From Onthophagus taurus (taxonomy: Eukaryota; Arthropoda; Insecta; Coleoptera; Scarabaeidae): 64,000 nt of DNA. The stretch's first letter is position 1. Every line of letters starts with the position of its first letter. Shown in pieces: positions 63,565 through 64,000 of this stretch. Position numbers and translations under genes: made by a program. Where the stretch lies: the NCBI RefSeq assembly GCF_036711975.1, contig NC_091976.1, positions 6,820,001-6,884,000 of the forward strand. Reading direction: 5' to 3'. Under the pieces are notes generated by a model. That model made no database searches. It saw nothing but the letters and a program-made list of their open reading frames with translations, and had not been told where the DNA came from.

Positions 63565-64000
63565 TCGATTTAATACATTTATGATTTTAACCTGATTAGA
63601 TAAATAAATAATGCGAATTGTAAATTAACCAAATACTGATGAACGAAGGCTGTCTACACATTGTTTTTTTTTCTGTTGTTTATTTATCTTTCTATTATAA
63701 AAAAGATTATTAACTAGCTATTTATTAAGAAATCAATTATGATTAATATTTTTTTAATATTTTTTTTTTGTTACTAAATATTTGTTTTTTTTTTTTTAAT
63801 TTGATTTTTGAATCGTACGATTTTTTTACTTAGGATACGTTTCTTTCAATAAATGGTACTCTGATTTTTTTTTAAAGAGATTATTTTATTTTCCATTGAT
63901 CATAATATTTAATTATAATAATATTAATAATACTTATTGACAGGTAGGTACACGTACACTACGCAACAAAAATCTCTATGCAACAAATAAATAAAAATTG
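63565..64000. other. EI24 3' side
   Basis: Very AT-rich 3' untranslated and flanking sequence, with AATAAA at about 63603-63608 and again at about 63849-63854 as candidate polyadenylation signals. Long T runs (63664-63800) follow. Confidence 0.5.

Overview
This is a 64 kb piece of an AT-rich animal nuclear genome, almost certainly an insect. The evidence is intron-split metazoan genes with GT/AG junctions, an ERG/FLI-type ETS gene, and a transposon mix typical of arthropods (piggyBac, mariner/Tc1, Harbinger, Penelope-like, jockey/LOA/R2-type LINEs, satellites with monomers of about 340 bp). A beetle is plausible, but the sequence does not prove the order.

Two host genes are supported. On the minus strand, an Ets21C-like transcription factor runs from an ATG at 24450 through a Pointed-domain exon (16173-16436) and a linker exon (7780-7896) to the main ETS exon (7263-7500). 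Its last coding exon is not in the window and probably lies to the left. On the plus strand, a five-exon EI24 gene runs from 57196 to 63564, reconstructs to 327 codons plus stop, and looks intact. Its last intron is 5.2 kb and carries two back-to-back transposon palindromes.

Layout. 1-24.5 kb is the ETS locus; its introns carry a dead R2-type LINE, piggyBac-1 (TTAA duplication), a 1.3 kb purine-rich tract, satellite A, a foldback with a hammerhead-ribozyme-like core, and a mariner interrupted by a LINE. Directly upstream of the ETS start codon are three exact AP-1 sites. 25.7-29.8 kb holds two head-to-tail Penelope-like elements. 31.9-34.2 kb is satellite B. 35.6-47.6 kb is an array of satellite C, a distant relative of B in the opposite orientation. 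It has been split by a plant-type (DD39D) mariner, by a LINE that itself carries piggyBac-2, and by a Tc1-like element that carries a Harbinger. 47.6-56.7 kb is bounded by inverted repeat arms and contains a Sola-like transposon with a LOA-type LINE inside it. 57.2-63.6 kb is EI24.

Nearly all transposon genes are broken by stops, frameshifts or deletions, but their termini and target duplications are often intact, so the order of insertion can be read. The most unusual items are the mutually nested antisense genes in the Harbinger, the DD39D mariner, the hammerhead-like motifs, the paired palindromes in an intron, and the AP-1 cluster at the ETS gene. I saw no tRNA, rRNA or CRISPR array.
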